46,460 nucleotides of DNA from a virus: the IMG/VR virus record IMGVR_UViG_3300034110_000369, positions 1 through 46,460 of that record. One strand, given 5' to 3'. The notes under the pieces were generated by a model, which ran no database searches, had not been told where the DNA came from, and saw only the letters and a program-made list of their open reading frames with translations. Position numbers and translations under genes: made by a program. Positions 5,934 to 13,562 of the stretch are shown here, piece after piece (position 1 is the stretch's first letter; every line of letters starts with the position of its first letter).

Positions 5934-6833
5934 ATGGTTTTTGACCTCTATAATGCGAAGGCTGGTGATGTTGTTAATTTATCAATTGACCAGTCATTTT
6001 TACTATCTAACATTTACGCTGAAGCGCTATCCTATAACTTGGTTCCGTATATCGAATACGCTGATTTAGGTAAAATTTACGTGGCAAGACTGGTTAATTC
6101 GGCTGATTCAAGTGTTGCGGAACTGTCCCACACGCTGGCCCGCGCCACTCTCAACCAGGATTACCCTGTCATCTTCGACATCCCTGACTGCTTCAATATC
6201 CCTAATCTTATCCGTACAACCCGCCGCGCAATGTGTAACCTTGGCATGAAAGGCACACACACACTAACCGGATCACTGTTGACGCTATCACACAAGCCTG
6301 ATTTGGTTGATATCATCGCTACACTGAAGGCGCTTAAACCAAGTGAAACGATTATCGTTAGTTCAGTGGTAGGAATGACAGATGCCAAACTGCGGTCACT
6401 GATTTATCGCTTAGGTAATGAGCGCGGATGCAGTGTCAGTGCCGTCACATGCGACGAGGGGTTCAAGGTAACGTATAAAGGCGGCAAACACGCGAAACCG
6501 GTAAAGAGAACACATAAGGTGCCAATGACCTCACGATTCAACAACACCGTTGAGTTAATGCAATGGAACGTACCTTACCCGTTTAATGACCTTGAGCCTG
6601 ACCATTTACGTGTCCTCGCCAGTAAACACCCGTTAAACTGCCTGACAGTTACCGGTAACACATTAGTTAAGCGGTCACTCATGGTCGGCAAACACGACGG
6701 TAAGGTCGCTGTACTGTTTAAAGGTGAACCGGTGTTAACACTGGACACCACTCACAAAACCCGCCTAACGGCCAGCCAGCAGGTCCAGATTGACGATACA
6801 TTAGCAGCGTATAAGGATAAGGATAAGCTATGA
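5934..6833 (+). CDS. Hypothetical early protein, 299 aa
   Basis: First gene behind the rightward early promoter. The ribosome binding site is weak (AGG). The product is soluble, mixed alpha/beta, with a basic linker KGGKHAKPVKRTHKVPMTSR (around residues 182-201) that separates two halves, and a highly charged end (AAYKDKDKL). No catalytic or DNA-binding motif that I recognise. Being first and largest in the early operon suggests a host-takeover or regulatory role, without direct evidence. Stop overlaps the next ATG (ATGA). Confidence 0.75.
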   Translation: MVFDLYNAKAGDVVNLSIDQSFLLSNIYAEALSYNLVPYIEYADLGKIYVARLVNSADSSVAELSHTLARATLNQDYPVIFDIPDCFNIPNLIRTTRRAMCNLGMKGTHTLTGSLLTLSHKPDLVDIIATLKALKPSETIIVSSVVGMTDAKLRSLIYRLGNERGCSVSAVTCDEGFKVTYKGGKHAKPVKRTHKVPMTSRFNNTVELMQWNVPYPFNDLEPDHLRVLASKHPLNCLTVTGNTLVKRSLMVGKHDGKVAVLFKGEPVLTLDTTHKTRLTASQQVQIDDTLAAYKDKDKL

Positions 6834-7000
6834 CAACACCGAGCCACCCACATCACTGTTTACGCCAGTACAGTGACCAGATGACATGCAGACAATGCGG
6901 CAAGACGTGGGACGTTAACGACCCTGAACCGCCAGCATGTAAGATCGTTAAAACACCACAGCAGCATATTGCAGCATTACGGGAGATACTGAAGAAATGA
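6830..7000 (+). CDS. Small zinc-ribbon-like protein, 56 aa
   Basis: Short gene coupled on both sides by ATGA overlaps. Residues 6-37 contain HPHHC, CRQCGKTWDV and a later Cys (C37), which together could hold one zinc ion. The C-terminal part is helical. No specific family recognised; a protein or nucleic acid adaptor is plausible. Confidence 0.65.
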   Translation: MTTPSHPHHCLRQYSDQMTCRQCGKTWDVNDPEPPACKIVKTPQQHIAALREILKK

Positions 7001-7116
7001 AACCACTGATTAAGAAGCGTAACGGCCGGTGGATTGTTATAGGCAGACATGGTTTTTGGGGTGAGGCAATGGCTTGGTGTCACCTTCGCAACATTAAAGA
7101 GGGTAACTACCGATGA
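6997..7116 (+). CDS. Hypothetical peptide, 39 aa
   Basis: Very short gene accepted because ATGA overlaps link it to the genes before and after with no gap. Product is basic with four tryptophans and glycines (MKPLIKKRNGRWIVIGRHGF onward). No function can be assigned. Confidence 0.5.
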   Translation: MKPLIKKRNGRWIVIGRHGFWGEAMAWCHLRNIKEGNYR

Positions 7117-7406
7117 AACACCTGATACCAGGCACGTTAAATGCTGAACGGTTGGTTTTGTTAATCAGCCTCACCAGTATTCGCAGTGAAGATATAATTG
7201 AGGGTCTGAACTGGCATTTATGCCGAGGCCACCAGTTAGCAACGGCGGCAGCACTCGCACAGGTGCCACAGAATAACTTAAGCCGCGCCTTAGACAAGGT
7301 CGAGGCCGTGGCCGACATTGTAGAACAGATCAAACAACATGACCGGTTTTCACGCTTTGTCGATTCTGGACCTGACGACGTGGTTGTTACCGACAGTGAG
7401 GATTGA
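7113..7406 (+). CDS. Possible PapB/KorA-like transcriptional regulator, 97 aa
   Basis: Residues 10-72 (RLVLLISLTSIRSEDIIEGL followed by the LCRGHQLATAAALAQVPQNN segment and a C-terminal helix) resemble the fold of PapB/FocB and related regulators: a helix, a RSE-x-IIEAL helix, then a helix-turn-helix with a VPQxNLSRAL recognition part. It probably binds DNA as an oligomer. The tail is acidic. Coupled to neighbours by overlapping start and stop. The family call is from pattern memory and is moderate only. Confidence 0.5.
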   Translation: MKHLIPGTLNAERLVLLISLTSIRSEDIIEGLNWHLCRGHQLATAAALAQVPQNNLSRALDKVEAVADIVEQIKQHDRFSRFVDSGPDDVVVTDSED

Positions 7407-8080
7407 TGATGAATGTATTAATAGCTTGCGAAACCAGCGGTGTTGTCCGTGATGCGTTCCGTGCTGCTGGTCATAACGCTATGTCTTGTGATCTGTTACC
7501 GACTGAGCGCCCAGGCTTCCATTATCAGGGTGACGTCAGGGACGTACTATACTGGGGTTGGGATTTAATGATTGCACACCCTGACTGTACTTATCTGACC
7601 TGTTCAGCGGCTTGGGCGTTCACCGATGGACCATACCACCAGAAAGTTAAACCAGGCACACTGACCGGCGCTGCCCGTCGTCAGGCCCGTGACGAAGCAA
7701 TGCAGTTTGTTGAATTATTAGCGGCTGCACCGATACCACTGATCGCAATCGAGAATCCTGCTGTTAATTTCATGAATAAAACCATGGATTTTAAAAAGTA
7801 TGGTTTTCGTAGCAACTTCCCTACTCAGGTAATCCATCCTCACCAGTTCGGTCACGATGCAAGTAAACAGACCGGATTACTGTTAAAGGGTTTACCTGAT
7901 TTAACACACACACACACAGTATCACCGCGAATGGTTGACGGTCGGCCACGTTGGGCCAATCAGACTGACACCGGTCAGAACAGATTACCGCCAAGCGCTG
8001 ACCGCTGGTTAGATCGCGCCAGAACGTATCAGGGATGGGCTGATGCAATGGCCTCACAGTGGGGTAAAATAATCCTGTAA
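7406..8080 (+). CDS. DNA cytosine methyltransferase-like protein, 224 aa
   Basis: ATG 7406 overlaps the previous stop (TGATG); GTGAGG lies upstream. The start MNVLIACETSGVVRDAFRAAG is a Rossmann-type SAM-binding motif I as in C5-methyltransferases, followed by SCDLLP, DVRDVL and a motif IV-like HPDCTYLTCSAAW. IENPAVNF (about residue 115) matches the ENV/ENP motif. The usual PPC is replaced by HPDC, and the protein is shorter than a full Dcm enzyme, lacking a clear target recognition domain. Common in phages; it may modify phage DNA against host restriction, but activity is uncertain. Confidence 0.65.
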   Translation: MMNVLIACETSGVVRDAFRAAGHNAMSCDLLPTERPGFHYQGDVRDVLYWGWDLMIAHPDCTYLTCSAAWAFTDGPYHQKVKPGTLTGAARRQARDEAMQFVELLAAAPIPLIAIENPAVNFMNKTMDFKKYGFRSNFPTQVIHPHQFGHDASKQTGLLLKGLPDLTHTHTVSPRMVDGRPRWANQTDTGQNRLPPSADRWLDRARTYQGWADAMASQWGKIIL

Positions 8081-8086
8081 AACGTG

Positions 8087-8115
8087 TTTACAAACAGAAA
8101 TTACAGGTATATATT
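8087..8115 (+). promoter_or_regulatory. Phage promoter, shared motif copy 1
   Basis: -35 TTTACA (8087-8092), 17-bp spacer that contains a second TTACA 12 bp downstream, -10 TATATT (8110-8115). The same arrangement occurs at 15372 and 22621. Drives the second half of the early operon (first gene ATG 8154). Confidence 0.75.
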
Positions 8116-8153
8116 TACCTCACTCACTTAACTGATAAAAACGAGTGTATCAA

Positions 8154-8480
8154 ATGTCAGACGTTAATTTCGAGGCTGAATACAGAAAAGCGTTGTCGAT
8201 GGGGCAGTTAGTACACCAGTTATTGATAAGAACCATTCGCCAAAGAAATGTGTTAATGAAAGAAATCGGCCGGTTAACTGCTAAACCACAGTGGACCAAC
8301 GCCGACACCACACCACCAACCGAAGAAGGTTATTACTGGGTCATACTGGTGCCAGGTGGTAAACCGGTAATGTGTGAATACAGTAACTGCTGGAAAATGT
8401 GGTTGCAATCTAATGGTGAATACGCCAACAAATTCGAAGGCACTCATTACATTAAAATTAACGAACCGGAGTCATTATGA
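8154..8480 (+). CDS. Hypothetical protein, 108 aa
   Basis: ATG 8154 chosen over an in-frame GTG at 8145 because ACGAG lies in front of it. N-terminal half is a helix (AEYRKALSMGQLVHQLLIRT); the C-terminal half (WTNADTTPPTEEGYYWVILV) resembles the small domain seen in DUF551-like phage proteins (trp, then P-EG-YWV). No function known. First gene after the second early promoter; stop overlaps next ATG. Confidence 0.65.
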   Translation: MSDVNFEAEYRKALSMGQLVHQLLIRTIRQRNVLMKEIGRLTAKPQWTNADTTPPTEEGYYWVILVPGGKPVMCEYSNCWKMWLQSNGEYANKFEGTHYIKINEPESL

Positions 8481-8677
8481 ATCGCGCACTGACTAGCTTT
8501 ATCGTAGAACTGGGATTACTGTTTGCACAACTGTATATCATGTTCACGGGATTTACGACTGACAATGAAATCGTAGAAATTATCTGTTACTGCACGATAG
8601 TAATAGTTGCGATTATCGAATGGCGAGTTCATTCAATCCGTAAACTTTTATCATTAACAACAGGGAAATTATTATGA
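8477..8677 (+). CDS. Small membrane protein, 66 aa
   Basis: Two hydrophobic segments, about residues 6-26 (TSFIVELGLLFAQLYIMFTG) and 32-49 (EIVEIICYCTIVIVAIIE), joined by a short loop, with a basic C-terminus. Likely an inner-membrane hairpin. Position among early genes rather than lysis genes argues against a holin; superinfection exclusion or a host membrane effect are possible. Confidence 0.65.
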   Translation: MNRALTSFIVELGLLFAQLYIMFTGFTTDNEIVEIICYCTIVIVAIIEWRVHSIRKLLSLTTGKLL

Positions 8678-9414
8678 ATAAGATCGATTGGAGTAAAGCC
8701 CCTGCTGGTGCTATTGACAGGCGTAAAAGCCCTGAAGGGATACCATTTTTCACTAATGGTAAACAGTATTGGAGCATCACTCACCTCTGCTGGAAGGGTA
8801 ATGTTTCAGACTGGCAAATCATTGAAACTCGTTACGCACATCCACCGTATGTACCATCACCAGACCCGTTAGGCGGTCATTACTGGGGTGTTGAATACCA
8901 AGTTGAAGGTATGAAACTCACTATTGCTCGTGATGTTTTGGTTGGGTTCACATGCGCTGACGGTTACAAAGGTGAGTTAGAATTTTCTGATTTAAATTGG
9001 GGTCGTACAAGTAACCCGATTAAAACCATCCGTATCATCGACCCACGTTACGCACCGACAGCACCGTCAGCGCCAGCGATACCACCCGTGCCAACAGAAC
9101 CAGACTGGTTTGACTGGGATAAAGAAGTTGCAGTTAATTGGCCCCCTGAAGGTACGAAATGTGAATACTGGACAGGCAGCGGTTACGTTACGCTTAAAGT
9201 AATGGCTGTGCGTGACAAGGCGGCATGGTTATGTAACGTCGATGACGGTCGTGACGCTATTTCTAGCGACTTCACTGATATTCGACCTGTGGATTATGCT
9301 AAAACAATTCACAGAATGAAATTAATGGAAGTCATTAAAACCGATGCACCAGGTATCACCGATGAAGTGGCAGAAATATTAATTAAATCAGGATGGGAGA
9401 AACGAAGTGTTTGA
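8674..9414 (+). CDS. Hypothetical protein, 246 aa
   Basis: Starts MNKIDWSKAPAGA, a motif shared by many uncharacterised phage proteins (xIDWSxAPxGA). Two similar Trp-rich domains (residues 1-125 and 148-215, each with W-x-C/Y and beta strands) are joined by a proline-rich linker (PTAPSAPAIPPVPTEPDW). May be a two-domain binding protein. No catalytic residues recognised. ATGA coupled to the gene before; next gene overlaps by 8 nt. Confidence 0.65.
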   Translation: MNKIDWSKAPAGAIDRRKSPEGIPFFTNGKQYWSITHLCWKGNVSDWQIIETRYAHPPYVPSPDPLGGHYWGVEYQVEGMKLTIARDVLVGFTCADGYKGELEFSDLNWGRTSNPIKTIRIIDPRYAPTAPSAPAIPPVPTEPDWFDWDKEVAVNWPPEGTKCEYWTGSGYVTLKVMAVRDKAAWLCNVDDGRDAISSDFTDIRPVDYAKTIHRMKLMEVIKTDAPGITDEVAEILIKSGWEKRSV

Positions 9415-9640
9415 AATTCTAATCTTAGTTGCGGGTTTTACGTTCGTATCTGTTGCACTGGTTATGTTCGTGCGTGAAGCCGTTAAAAATGACCATGACG
9501 ATGAAATTAGTCATGCGGATCTGAAAGACGCCGCTGGTAAAGGTCAGTCATTGACGCTGACACCTGACCAGTGTGGTCAACTGTATAACCAGTATCGTCG
9601 TGCTAACCATGATATGTATCGTGTTAAGGTAGGTAAATGA
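9407..9640 (+). CDS. Single-pass membrane protein, 77 aa
   Basis: Uses GTG at 9407, preceded by GGGAG. Residues 2-23 (FEILILVAGFTFVSVALVMF) form one membrane anchor with a short outside end, leaving an acidic then basic cytoplasmic tail of about 50 residues. No family recognised. Confidence 0.6.
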   Translation: MFEILILVAGFTFVSVALVMFVREAVKNDHDDEISHADLKDAAGKGQSLTLTPDQCGQLYNQYRRANHDMYRVKVGK

Positions 9641-9909
9641 TGAACAATCTTACTCGCCAGCAACAGATCGACAAACACAACGCTAAGCATGTCCTAAACC
9701 AATTCATTAAAATGTCAGCCGAACGCGACGCATTGTTGGCACAGGTTGATTTACTTAAAGAGGCTGGAAAAGCTGGATTTATTGCTGGCGCAAATTGGCT
9801 TTACGCTTCACTTCTGGAAAGCGACGTTACTGAAGATGACAAAGTGGACGCAGCCAACGAATACGCCAAGAGAATAGCTGAGGTAAACCATGACACTAAC
9901 CTATCGTGA
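9637..9909 (+). CDS. Hypothetical helical protein, 90 aa
   Basis: Ribosome binding site AAGGTAGG and ATGA overlap. Residues 10-45 are a coiled-coil type helix (NQFIKMSAERDALLAQVDLL), followed by GFIAGANWL, a pattern frequent in small phage proteins of unknown function. Overlaps the next gene by 20 nt. Confidence 0.6.
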   Translation: MMNNLTRQQQIDKHNAKHVLNQFIKMSAERDALLAQVDLLKEAGKAGFIAGANWLYASLLESDVTEDDKVDAANEYAKRIAEVNHDTNLS

Positions 9910-10306
9910 ACGCTGCGACAAAGCTGAAGAAATGCTTAAAGCTGGTGGTACGACTTACAAAGCGGTCAATGCTGCAACAGGTATCAGTATACCTAAAATC
10001 GCAGCACTGGCCGAAGCATTGAACGTGTATTCTGTCCGTAAGTTTATGCGTGATAGTGACCGCACTAAATTGCTAGAGCTGGTTGAGCAAGGCAAGAATG
10101 ACACTGAAATATCAGAGGTGATCGGAGTCCATAAAAGCACGGTGTTACTGTATCGCCGTGCCAATGGTATCAAGTCTGGTGTCGTTAAAAAGCGTGAACT
10201 GATTTACGCATATAAGCGCCAGCACCCGAGAACCACACAGGTTGAATTGGCCAAGATTTTCAACTGTTCACGGTGCCAAGTAGGAGTGGCGATTAGAAAT
10301 GGATAA
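9890..10306 (+). CDS. Helix-turn-helix DNA-binding protein, 138 aa
   Basis: GAGG ribosome binding site before ATG 9890. Three helical repeats can be seen: residues 20-42 (TTYKAVNAATGISIPKIAAL), 62-90 (NDTEISEVIGVHKSTVLLYR) and 112-135 (TTQVELAKIFNCSRCQVGVA). The middle one is a good homeodomain/resolvase-type HTH. Likely a transcriptional regulator that binds an extended or repeated site. The 8-nt overlap with the next gene, also HTH-bearing, suggests that the two act together. Confidence 0.65.
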   Translation: MTLTYRERCDKAEEMLKAGGTTYKAVNAATGISIPKIAALAEALNVYSVRKFMRDSDRTKLLELVEQGKNDTEISEVIGVHKSTVLLYRRANGIKSGVVKKRELIYAYKRQHPRTTQVELAKIFNCSRCQVGVAIRNG

Positions 10307-10550
10307 CCTAACACTAACTGAATATCTGGACGATAAAAAGCGGATCAAGCAGTTGGAAAAACAGGTTAGAAAATTACAGAATGAAAACGCGGCACTGAGG
10401 GCGCTAACTGGGAGGGTCAGACGGAAGTCACGTAAAAATAAAGTGCTTGATGCGTATAAACCAGGAATAACCGGTGCAGAGCTTGCGAAAATTGCAGGAT
10501 GCACCGTCCGTTATGCGAATCAGGTCAAGCGATTTATCGAAGCCGGTTAA
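10299..10550 (+). CDS. Coiled-coil plus HTH protein, 83 aa
   Basis: Residues 12-38 (KKRIKQLEKQVRKLQNENAA) are a leucine-zipper-like coiled coil; residues 45-80 (KVLDAYKPGITGAELAKIAG then CTVRYANQVKRFI) are a helix-turn-helix. Looks like a small dimeric DNA-binding protein. Last gene of the rightward early operon; its stop lies in the hairpin at 10539-10559. Confidence 0.65.
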   Translation: MDNLTLTEYLDDKKRIKQLEKQVRKLQNENAALRALTGRVRRKSRKNKVLDAYKPGITGAELAKIAGCTVRYANQVKRFIEAG

Positions 10551-10559
10551 TCCGGCTTC
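10539..10559. terminator. Hairpin at convergent gene ends
   Basis: Perfect 8-bp stem GAAGCCGG/CCGGCTTC with a TTAAT loop that contains the stop codons of both the rightward early operon (10550) and the leftward holin gene (10547). There is no strong T-tract on either side, so termination strength is uncertain; it may block read-through of both strands. Confidence 0.5.
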
Positions 10560-10873
10560 TTAAATTTACTGGTGAACATGGTTTCGAAAGCGTCAATACT
10601 ACGACCACCAAGGTGTCCAGAAATCGCCACCAGCGCATAAGTCATTAACGGGCTAATGTCCATTTCCTGACAAATCAAAGCGGTCACAACGCCAGCGAAA
10701 GCAGATATAGCCCATTCACCGACAAGCTCATAAATATTGAACTTGGTTTCTTTACTTTTAACGCGACGGATGTAGTTCACAGTACCACCCCACGCAGCTA
10801 ATACAACAAACCAAGCATAACCGGCACCGGTGGTGACGATCTGGCCGAGTAAGTTATTCTCACCATTATTCAT
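10547..10873 (-). CDS. Holin, 108 aa
   Basis: ATG 10873 with GAGG upstream, overlapping the Rz stop (TGATG); a TTG three bases earlier is less likely. Hydrophobic segments near residues 17-32 (GYAWFVVLAAWGGTVNYI), 51-67 (EWAISAFAGVVTALIC) and 73-90 (SPLMTYALVAISGHLG) fit the three-segment holin family with the SPLLxxALVGISGHMG pattern. It makes the membrane hole that frees the endolysin. Unusually it is the last gene of the lysis cluster, after endolysin and spanins. Confidence 0.8.
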   Translation of the reverse strand: MNNGENNLLGQIVTTGAGYAWFVVLAAWGGTVNYIRRVKSKETKFNIYELVGEWAISAFAGVVTALICQEMDISPLMTYALVAISGHLGGRSIDAFETMFTSKFKKPD

Positions 10874-11352
10874 CAAAACCTCACGGCTGCAACGTACTCG
10901 GCTTCACAGGTGAGACCTCGGAGCCTGGATTCGTCAGCAATTTTTGCAAGCGCGATAGCTCGTTGGTTAACGATGTTGAACACGTAGGATTGCACAAGGC
11001 TGGTAGTGGCGTCTGCTGCGCCATCGGTGATAGTGCTGGCGGCAGTGGATTTACTGGCGGGTTTACACAGGCTGGCGGCGTATTGCTGCTGCAAGCTGTC
11101 ACCAGCATTAACAGTAACAGCATGATCAGCGTTAAGGCGTTCGAGTTCGGTAAGTGCTTCATTGTTGATTTTCTCCAATTCAGTGACACGTTTATTGTGT
11201 AACTGTGTTAATTGTTCCAGCGCTTCGCGACGTTCATTAGCAGCCTGTATTTTAACTGTTGCAACGTCGTTTTCAGTAACGTTAATGCCTGTCCAGATCC
11301 CACCGACAAACACCATAAGCAATAGACCGAGTACAATCCTTAAATCAATCAT
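10873..11352 (-). CDS. Rz: Rz-like inner-membrane spanin, 159 aa
   Basis: N-terminal membrane anchor (LRIVLGLLLMVFVGGIWTGI, residues 4-23) followed by a long periplasmic coiled coil (residues 35-75, rich in Glu, Gln, Leu) and a Cys-containing C-terminal domain. With the embedded lipoprotein it links inner and outer membranes and fuses them at the last step of lysis. Overlaps the endolysin stop by 8 nt and carries a full second gene in another frame. Confidence 0.8.
   Translation of the reverse strand: MIDLRIVLGLLLMVFVGGIWTGINVTENDVATVKIQAANERREALEQLTQLHNKRVTELEKINNEALTELERLNADHAVTVNAGDSLQQQYAASLCKPASKSTAASTITDGAADATTSLVQSYVFNIVNQRAIALAKIADESRLRGLTCEAEYVAAVRF
10881..11162 (-). CDS. Rz1: Rz1-like outer-membrane lipoprotein, nested in Rz, 93 aa
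   Basis: Lies entirely inside the Rz gene in a different frame. ATG 11162 is preceded by GGAGAAAATCAAC. The start has a signal peptide (LTLIMLLLLMLVTAC) with lipobox VTAC, then a proline-rich segment (PPACVNPPVNPLPPALSP), both hallmarks of o-spanins. The nested arrangement is that of lambda Rz/Rz1. At 93 residues it is longer than lambda Rz1 (60). Confidence 0.85.
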   Translation of the reverse strand: MKHLPNSNALTLIMLLLLMLVTACSSNTPPACVNPPVNPLPPALSPMAQQTPLPALCNPTCSTSLTNELSRLQKLLTNPGSEVSPVKPSTLQP

Positions 11353-11797
11353 TTTGTTTCCACCGTTGATAATCAGTTAAGTATTTTTCCGGTGTGGCTT
11401 TACCGCCAGCATTCCAGAATCGCTTACAAAATTCGGCCTGTGCTTGTGGTGTTGACGGCAGTGGTGCCAGATCCATCGCAAGACGTGCCCGAATAAAGAT
11501 AATAGCAAGAGTGTCGTCATTTTCCAAATCAGAAAATTTAACAGTATCAGGGTTATATCCCATTTTCTTGAGATAACCTTTAATCCGGTCACTGTATTTC
11601 ATGACGTCGTTAAACGTCGGTTCTTCCATCTGACCTAAACCAAGAGCTGGCTTTGCAGCGCCGACTTGACGCCGGTGTTTACCGCCGCCAGATTCGTGGG
11701 CCACAATCATCAGCGTGACATCGCGGGCATTAGTGGTGTAAACCGCCAGCGTCATATAAATACTTTCGATTAGTTTTTTGCATTCGCTGAATTTCAT
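11345..11797 (-). CDS. Endolysin, lysozyme-like muramidase, 150 aa
   Basis: Residues 28-60 (TLMIVAHESGGGKHRRQVGA then ALGLGQMEEPTFNDVM) match the lysozyme-like superfamily: catalytic Glu in HESGG (E35) and the GLGQMEE loop. It has no signal peptide, so it depends on the holin. The C-terminal FWNAGGKATPEKYLTDYQRW is typical of this phage family. Cleaves the glycan strands of peptidoglycan. Confidence 0.8.
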   Translation of the reverse strand: MKFSECKKLIESIYMTLAVYTTNARDVTLMIVAHESGGGKHRRQVGAAKPALGLGQMEEPTFNDVMKYSDRIKGYLKKMGYNPDTVKFSDLENDDTLAIIFIRARLAMDLAPLPSTPQAQAEFCKRFWNAGGKATPEKYLTDYQRWKQND

Positions 11798-11816
11798 AGA
11801 TATACCTAGTGAGGGT

Positions 11817-11832
11817 GCGCCGTCCGTGGCGC
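11817..11832 (-). other. Intercistronic GC hairpin
   Basis: Stem GCGCC/GGCGC with 6-nt loop in the 43-nt gap between the SGNH hydrolase gene and the endolysin gene. No T-tract follows, so it is more likely an RNA-stability or attenuation element than a full terminator. Confidence 0.45.
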
Positions 11833-11840
11833 GGGTTTAA

Positions 11841-13106
11841 TTAAAAGAGTTTTAGCGCTGAATACCATTTAGCTGACTCTGCAATATGCCCCGCTTCCGT
11901 TGGGTGAATATTGTCTAGACACCACTCAGGTAGTTTATATCCACCAGTAGTGAGGTTATAGTTAGTATACACCGAGTCGCGATCAATTAGCGTGACACTA
12001 TAGGTCGCACAGTACTCTTTAATGTACTGGCATACTGCACGGCGTGCAGCTTCTTCGGATTCTGTTAATCCGTTTCTTGGTGCGGGCGTAACAAGGGCGG
12101 GCACGATGCCGTACTTTTTGCAGATAGCCATGAAAACACCAAGGCTTTGTCTCATGTATTGATTGCCTGAAACGCTGTATGGGTTGAGATTGTTCACCGA
12201 CCAAGGGCAGCACGCGGCAATAGACGGTAAAGCACCGTTTTGAACGTAGCTTTGAAATTGGCCTAAATAACCGTTTAACGTGTCCGCTAACTGTCCGCCG
12301 TTACCTGCCGTCGTTGCACCACTCCACCCGCCATTAAAAATCTGCCAGTTTCCACCCTCTGAGTTGAGCGATTGTAGTGCAATAACCGCCGCCCCATAGC
12401 ACGCTGAATTTGTTTGTGGTGCGGAGTTGGCCCCCTGCATGATTGAGTCCCCAACAATAGCTAATGTTTTTACAGGAGACTCATAATCCACTTCTAGCCA
12501 AAAAAGAGGGGCTGCTGATCCGTTATCGTTGAATGTGGCAGACGTTTTAACAAAGTCCCCATTGGTTGCGGACATTCCAACCCTTCCGTTAAATTTGTTA
12601 AAATCGAAAACCCCGCCCGTGCCCGTGAAAGTCATTCTTGACCCGATATTTGCTCCATCTTGATAGACCCGTAACATTAATATCCAACCACTCCCTCCAT
12701 CATCTCGGTCTATTGCGTATGGATTTAGCCACCCACTAACAATTTCAGGCGGTACTACATTCGGGGTGGTAATGCCTGCTGCTGGGATGGTGTTAGATGC
12801 AAAAGTGAAATCTCTAAAAGCGGATAACCCAGGGGACGGAACAAATGGGTTGGTGGCGTTAGCTGTGCGTGCAATAGTTGCCTTAACCCCAGTCACCGGA
12901 GCTAAGTGGTTTGCATTCATTAGATGGAGCCGGACCCGCGCCGGTTTACGAGGAAGCACAAATGTTGCCGCAAGTGTTCTGTCTTGTACGTCTGCGTTTG
13001 CACTACCGCCGCCGCCGATTTTGACACAACCAAGGGTTGACCACGGCAGAGTGCCTTTATCATCAATCCTTCCAGGTTTAATTAGTCCACGTTCTATAAT
13101 GCTCAT
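11841..13106 (-). CDS. SGNH/GDSL hydrolase domain protein, 421 aa
   Basis: Residues 215-421 form an SGNH hydrolase: VGDSIMQG block I (Ser221), NGGWSG block II/III region near 258-263, and DNIHPTEAGH (Asp398, His401) block V. Residues 1-210 are a beta-rich, glycine- and asparagine-rich domain suited to attach to a tail or to bind carbohydrate. Likely removes acetyl groups or other esters from host surface polysaccharide. It sits in the lysis cluster, far from the other tail genes, but the N-terminal domain suggests a virion-associated enzyme. Confidence 0.8.
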   Translation of the reverse strand: MSIIERGLIKPGRIDDKGTLPWSTLGCVKIGGGGSANADVQDRTLAATFVLPRKPARVRLHLMNANHLAPVTGVKATIARTANATNPFVPSPGLSAFRDFTFASNTIPAAGITTPNVVPPEIVSGWLNPYAIDRDDGGSGWILMLRVYQDGANIGSRMTFTGTGGVFDFNKFNGRVGMSATNGDFVKTSATFNDNGSAAPLFWLEVDYESPVKTLAIVGDSIMQGANSAPQTNSACYGAAVIALQSLNSEGGNWQIFNGGWSGATTAGNGGQLADTLNGYLGQFQSYVQNGALPSIAACCPWSVNNLNPYSVSGNQYMRQSLGVFMAICKKYGIVPALVTPAPRNGLTESEEAARRAVCQYIKEYCATYSVTLIDRDSVYTNYNLTTGGYKLPEWCLDNIHPTEAGHIAESAKWYSALKLF

Positions 13107-13108
13107 AA

Positions 13109-13345
13109 TTAAACCACCCTGAATGTAGTGCCTGCGGCAGGAGTGAATCGCAATGGTGTATTCATAAACAACCGATAGTTACCTGTTGCAGTGATGACGT
13201 CCTCGGCAACAGTATAATCAGCAGGGTTTACTGAATTCAGTACCAGTGAAGAACGGATTGTTAACGACGTACCGTTAACAATTAATGTACGTTCATTGCC
13301 TGCGAAATCGCGGGGCCATAAGATAACTTCAGTGTTATAAACCAT
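13109..13345 (-). CDS. Hypothetical beta-rich protein, 78 aa
   Basis: GAGG ribosome binding site. Small, beta-strand rich, without charge clusters (ERTLIVNGTSLTIRSSLVLN). Lies 2 nt upstream of the SGNH hydrolase gene and could be a structural partner of it, for example a small tail or fibre-associated protein. No family recognised. Confidence 0.65.
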   Translation of the reverse strand: MVYNTEVILWPRDFAGNERTLIVNGTSLTIRSSLVLNSVNPADYTVAEDVITATGNYRLFMNTPLRFTPAAGTTFRVV

Positions 13346-13346
13346 A

Positions 13347-13562
13347 TCAACCTCTCACTTGATAAAATTGTCTCACAGCATTATAAGCTTGCAAAGGAAT
13401 AACTGCATAGTACCCATCATCATTGTGCGTTAAATAGTCACCGGTAGCAGGTCGGTATTTACAAAACCAATCGTCAGTCATGTGAACACTGACAGATCCT
13501 GTGTGGATTTTCCAGCCGTCCACCTGTGACACAACGGCTGTGATACGTGCAATGAATGACAT
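13347..13562 (-). CDS. Hypothetical protein, 71 aa
   Basis: GAGG site and TAATG overlap with the helicase stop. Product is beta-rich and aromatic (DDWFCKYRPATGDYLTHND). Likely co-expressed with the 78-aa protein and the SGNH hydrolase; the pattern resembles small baseplate- or fibre-accessory proteins, but no family is recognised. Confidence 0.65.
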   Translation of the reverse strand: MSFIARITAVVSQVDGWKIHTGSVSVHMTDDWFCKYRPATGDYLTHNDDGYYAVIPLQAYNAVRQFYQVRG

